Source: Planctomycetota bacterium (GTDB taxonomy: Bacteria > Planctomycetota > Phycisphaerae > WQYP01). From it: a stretch of 45,034 nt of DNA. The DNA lies in contig JAKBCC010000014.1 of the NCBI GenBank assembly GCA_021808105.1, positions 1 through 45,034 of the forward strand. Direction: 5' to 3'. The translations under genes and the position numbers were made by a program. This document shows, one piece after another, positions 43,479-45,034 of this stretch (positions within the stretch are counted from its first letter, which is position 1; each line of letters opens with the position of its first letter). The notes beneath the pieces were generated by a model that was given only the letters and a program-made list of their open reading frames with translations, had not been told where the DNA came from and ran no database searches.

Positions 43479-45034
43479 ATGAAGGATTTATTTAATAGAA
43501 CATTCAATCAGCGGGCAGGTCTGATCAGTGCATGCGCTGTGGTGGCCGGTGCCACGGTCGCGTTCGGACAGGGCGGAAATATCAGCATTACCACCAGTCC
43601 GGACAATGTCACGGGACTGACTGCGGGTCTGGTGGCCACAGTATGGCACGTCGGCGCGGCACAGTTGCCATCCGATCCTGTTCCGACCACGGCGGATATC
43701 AATAATGTCGAATCGTATATTGCCACGGGATCTGCAAGTTACGGCGGATTTACGTACAACCTGCCCGCCCCGGCCTACAGCTTTCTCAACACTGCCGACA
43801 CGTTTAACTATCCCGGTAATGGGGCCAATGGTACGGCCGGCAACGGGGGCTACGCCGCAACGTATTATTATCTCGGCAAAGATGCCGCCGGTGCTTCTAC
43901 CGTCGATGGCAATCCCTGGGCGCAGTCGATCATTGATCAGTTGGGGTACATCAAAATTCCGCAGGCCGGAACCTACAATTTTCAGATCAACTCGGCGGAC
44001 GATGCCGCCAATGTGATGGTGGGTGGTACGATCAACGTGCCCGACACCGGTACGGCGGTCTCCGCCGCCGGTTATAATTCAACCCAAATCCCGACCATTG
44101 AAAATTCGGCGCACGTTTCGTTCGGCAGTGCGGGCTATTACCCCATTGAAATTATGAACTATCAGCAGGTTGGCTCGGCCAACATGCAGTTTTCTGTTAC
44201 CAGCCCGGTTGGAGCCGCCCAGGTTGGCTATTATTCCACGCCTGCCGCGGTTGCCGGGGTAACGCCGTTTAGCCCGGCACCTGTAACGCCCTCGGCCAGT
44301 CCCCCCCCCTTGCACCAATGGAATTTTCTCGCTTCAAATGTAAGCGGGAATACTGTATATGATATCGGGTCCGCAAATGCCGGGGCCAATCCCACCTCGG
44401 GTATCCTTACCGGCGGTGCAACAGTCGCCAATGGTATGTTAGTCACCACCAACACCTCCGCGCAGGGAATGGCGATTCCCAACGCGGCATTAAGCAATAT
44501 ATCCGGTAGTTTCAGCGTTGAGGATGTGTTTACCCGCAGTGCTGCGGACACCGGTTACAGTACGCTGTTTTCCTTTGGACCCAGCACGTCGGAATATCTG
44601 ATCTCTCATCCGTCGCGGATGGATAACCAGACCATGACTGGAGAGTTATACAATGGCACCATGCAAAGCGGCGGCACCGGGCAGATTGAACTGAACTGGA
44701 AAGGCGGTGCCGCGATTCCAGGGCAACTAACCGTGGAAGTCATGGCCTATGATTCCACAAACGACACGCTAAGTTATTACGTCAACGGCGTATTGCAGGG
44801 CACAGCGTTTGTTACGGGAGGGCTGAATCTTTCGCAATTGACGGGCACGGGGTCGCAAAATAACGGTATTGGCGGCTTCGATGCTTTTGGTGATCCCGCC
44901 TTTGCCGGCACCACCACCGATTTCCGAATTTATGGCTCGGCCTTAACCGCGGGTCAAGTCTTGTCTGATTACCAGACATTCGTCCCCACAGCAGTGCCTG
45001 ATGCTGCACCCGTTTTATTGATGAGTACGAGTTT
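43479..45034 (+). CDS. PA14/LamG-like surface protein, paralogue of 35490 gene (3' end outside window)
   Basis: An open frame from ATG 43479 to the right edge, at least 518 codons. The signal peptide is about 1-29 (ISACAVVAGATVAFGQG). It parallels the gene at 35490 in order: LTAGLVATVWHVG, YIKIPQAGTYNFQINSADDAANVMVGG, GYYPIEIMNYQQVGS, a Pro-rich linker, HQWNFLASNVSGNTVYDIG, then LamG-like SFSVEDVFTRS and TLSYYVNGVLQG. Where the paralogue has VPEPAAVALL, this one reads VPDAAPVLLM (from about 506), so it may carry a variant sorting signal whose helix is cut by the window edge. A weak AAGGCGG ribosome site precedes the ATG. Confidence 0.85.
   Translation, partial: MKDLFNRTFNQRAGLISACAVVAGATVAFGQGGNISITTSPDNVTGLTAGLVATVWHVGAAQLPSDPVPTTADINNVESYIATGSASYGGFTYNLPAPAYSFLNTADTFNYPGNGANGTAGNGGYAATYYYLGKDAAGASTVDGNPWAQSIIDQLGYIKIPQAGTYNFQINSADDAANVMVGGTINVPDTGTAVSAAGYNSTQIPTIENSAHVSFGSAGYYPIEIMNYQQVGSANMQFSVTSPVGAAQVGYYSTPAAVAGVTPFSPAPVTPSASPPPLHQWNFLASNVSGNTVYDIGSANAGANPTSGILTGGATVANGMLVTTNTSAQGMAIPNAALSNISGSFSVEDVFTRSAADTGYSTLFSFGPSTSEYLISHPSRMDNQTMTGELYNGTMQSGGTGQIELNWKGGAAIPGQLTVEVMAYDSTNDTLSYYVNGVLQGTAFVTGGLNLSQLTGTGSQNNGIGGFDAFGDPAFAGTTTDFRIYGSALTAGQVLSDYQTFVPTAVPDAAPVLLMSTS

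Overview
The window looks like chromosome from a planctomycete, probably of the Phycisphaerae/Tepidisphaerales type. This is inference from gene content: several PEP-CTERM surface proteins, a pseudopilin-like protein with a GFTLIELLVVISIIALL-type N-terminus and a C-terminal H/G/FADGH-type motif, a short PheT, a small histone-Hc1-like protein and secreted carbohydrate-active enzymes. No rRNA, tRNA or CRISPR array was found.

Positions 2-19621 are the distal part of a type VI secretion (T6SS) cluster, all on the plus strand: TssG (cut by the left edge), the ClpV/TssH ATPase, a VgrG spike with an unusual C-terminal extension, a DUF2169-pentapeptide fusion, a second very long pentapeptide-repeat protein, a DUF3540 protein, a DUF4150 PAAR-like tip protein, an unrecognised 649-residue protein, a TssJ-like lipoprotein and a 1442-residue membrane protein. 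The last joins a degenerate Ser/Thr-kinase domain to a formylglycine-generating-enzyme-like domain and looks like PpkA and TagR in one chain. The DUF2169/DUF3540/DUF4150/VgrG set looks like a spike-tip and cargo-loading module.

Positions 19622-27100 hold purF, a small protein and then an accessory stretch: an orphan antitoxin-like protein, an FRG-domain protein, a membrane/coiled-coil protein (these three on the minus strand), imperfect direct repeats and a PIN/ribbon-helix-helix toxin-antitoxin pair with a near-consensus promoter that predicts a leaderless mRNA. A small Hc1-like protein follows.

Positions 27369-32391 are housekeeping or general: an FtsL-like protein, a secreted protein of unknown role, an amidohydrolase, nuoC and pheT.

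Positions 32392-45034 are a cell-surface and polysaccharide region: a decayed PEP-CTERM gene end, an intact PEP-CTERM protein, a pseudopilin-like protein, a PA14/LamG-like PEP-CTERM protein, a secreted GH127-like glycosidase, a secreted glutaminase-like (DUF4965-type) protein, and a second PA14/LamG-like protein cut by the right edge. Between these genes lie non-autonomous repeats: a 514-bp element with terminal inverted repeats carrying four 91-bp hairpin units, a shortened copy about 4 kb away, and an adjoining 276-bp MITE-like element with perfect 35-bp terminal inverted repeats.
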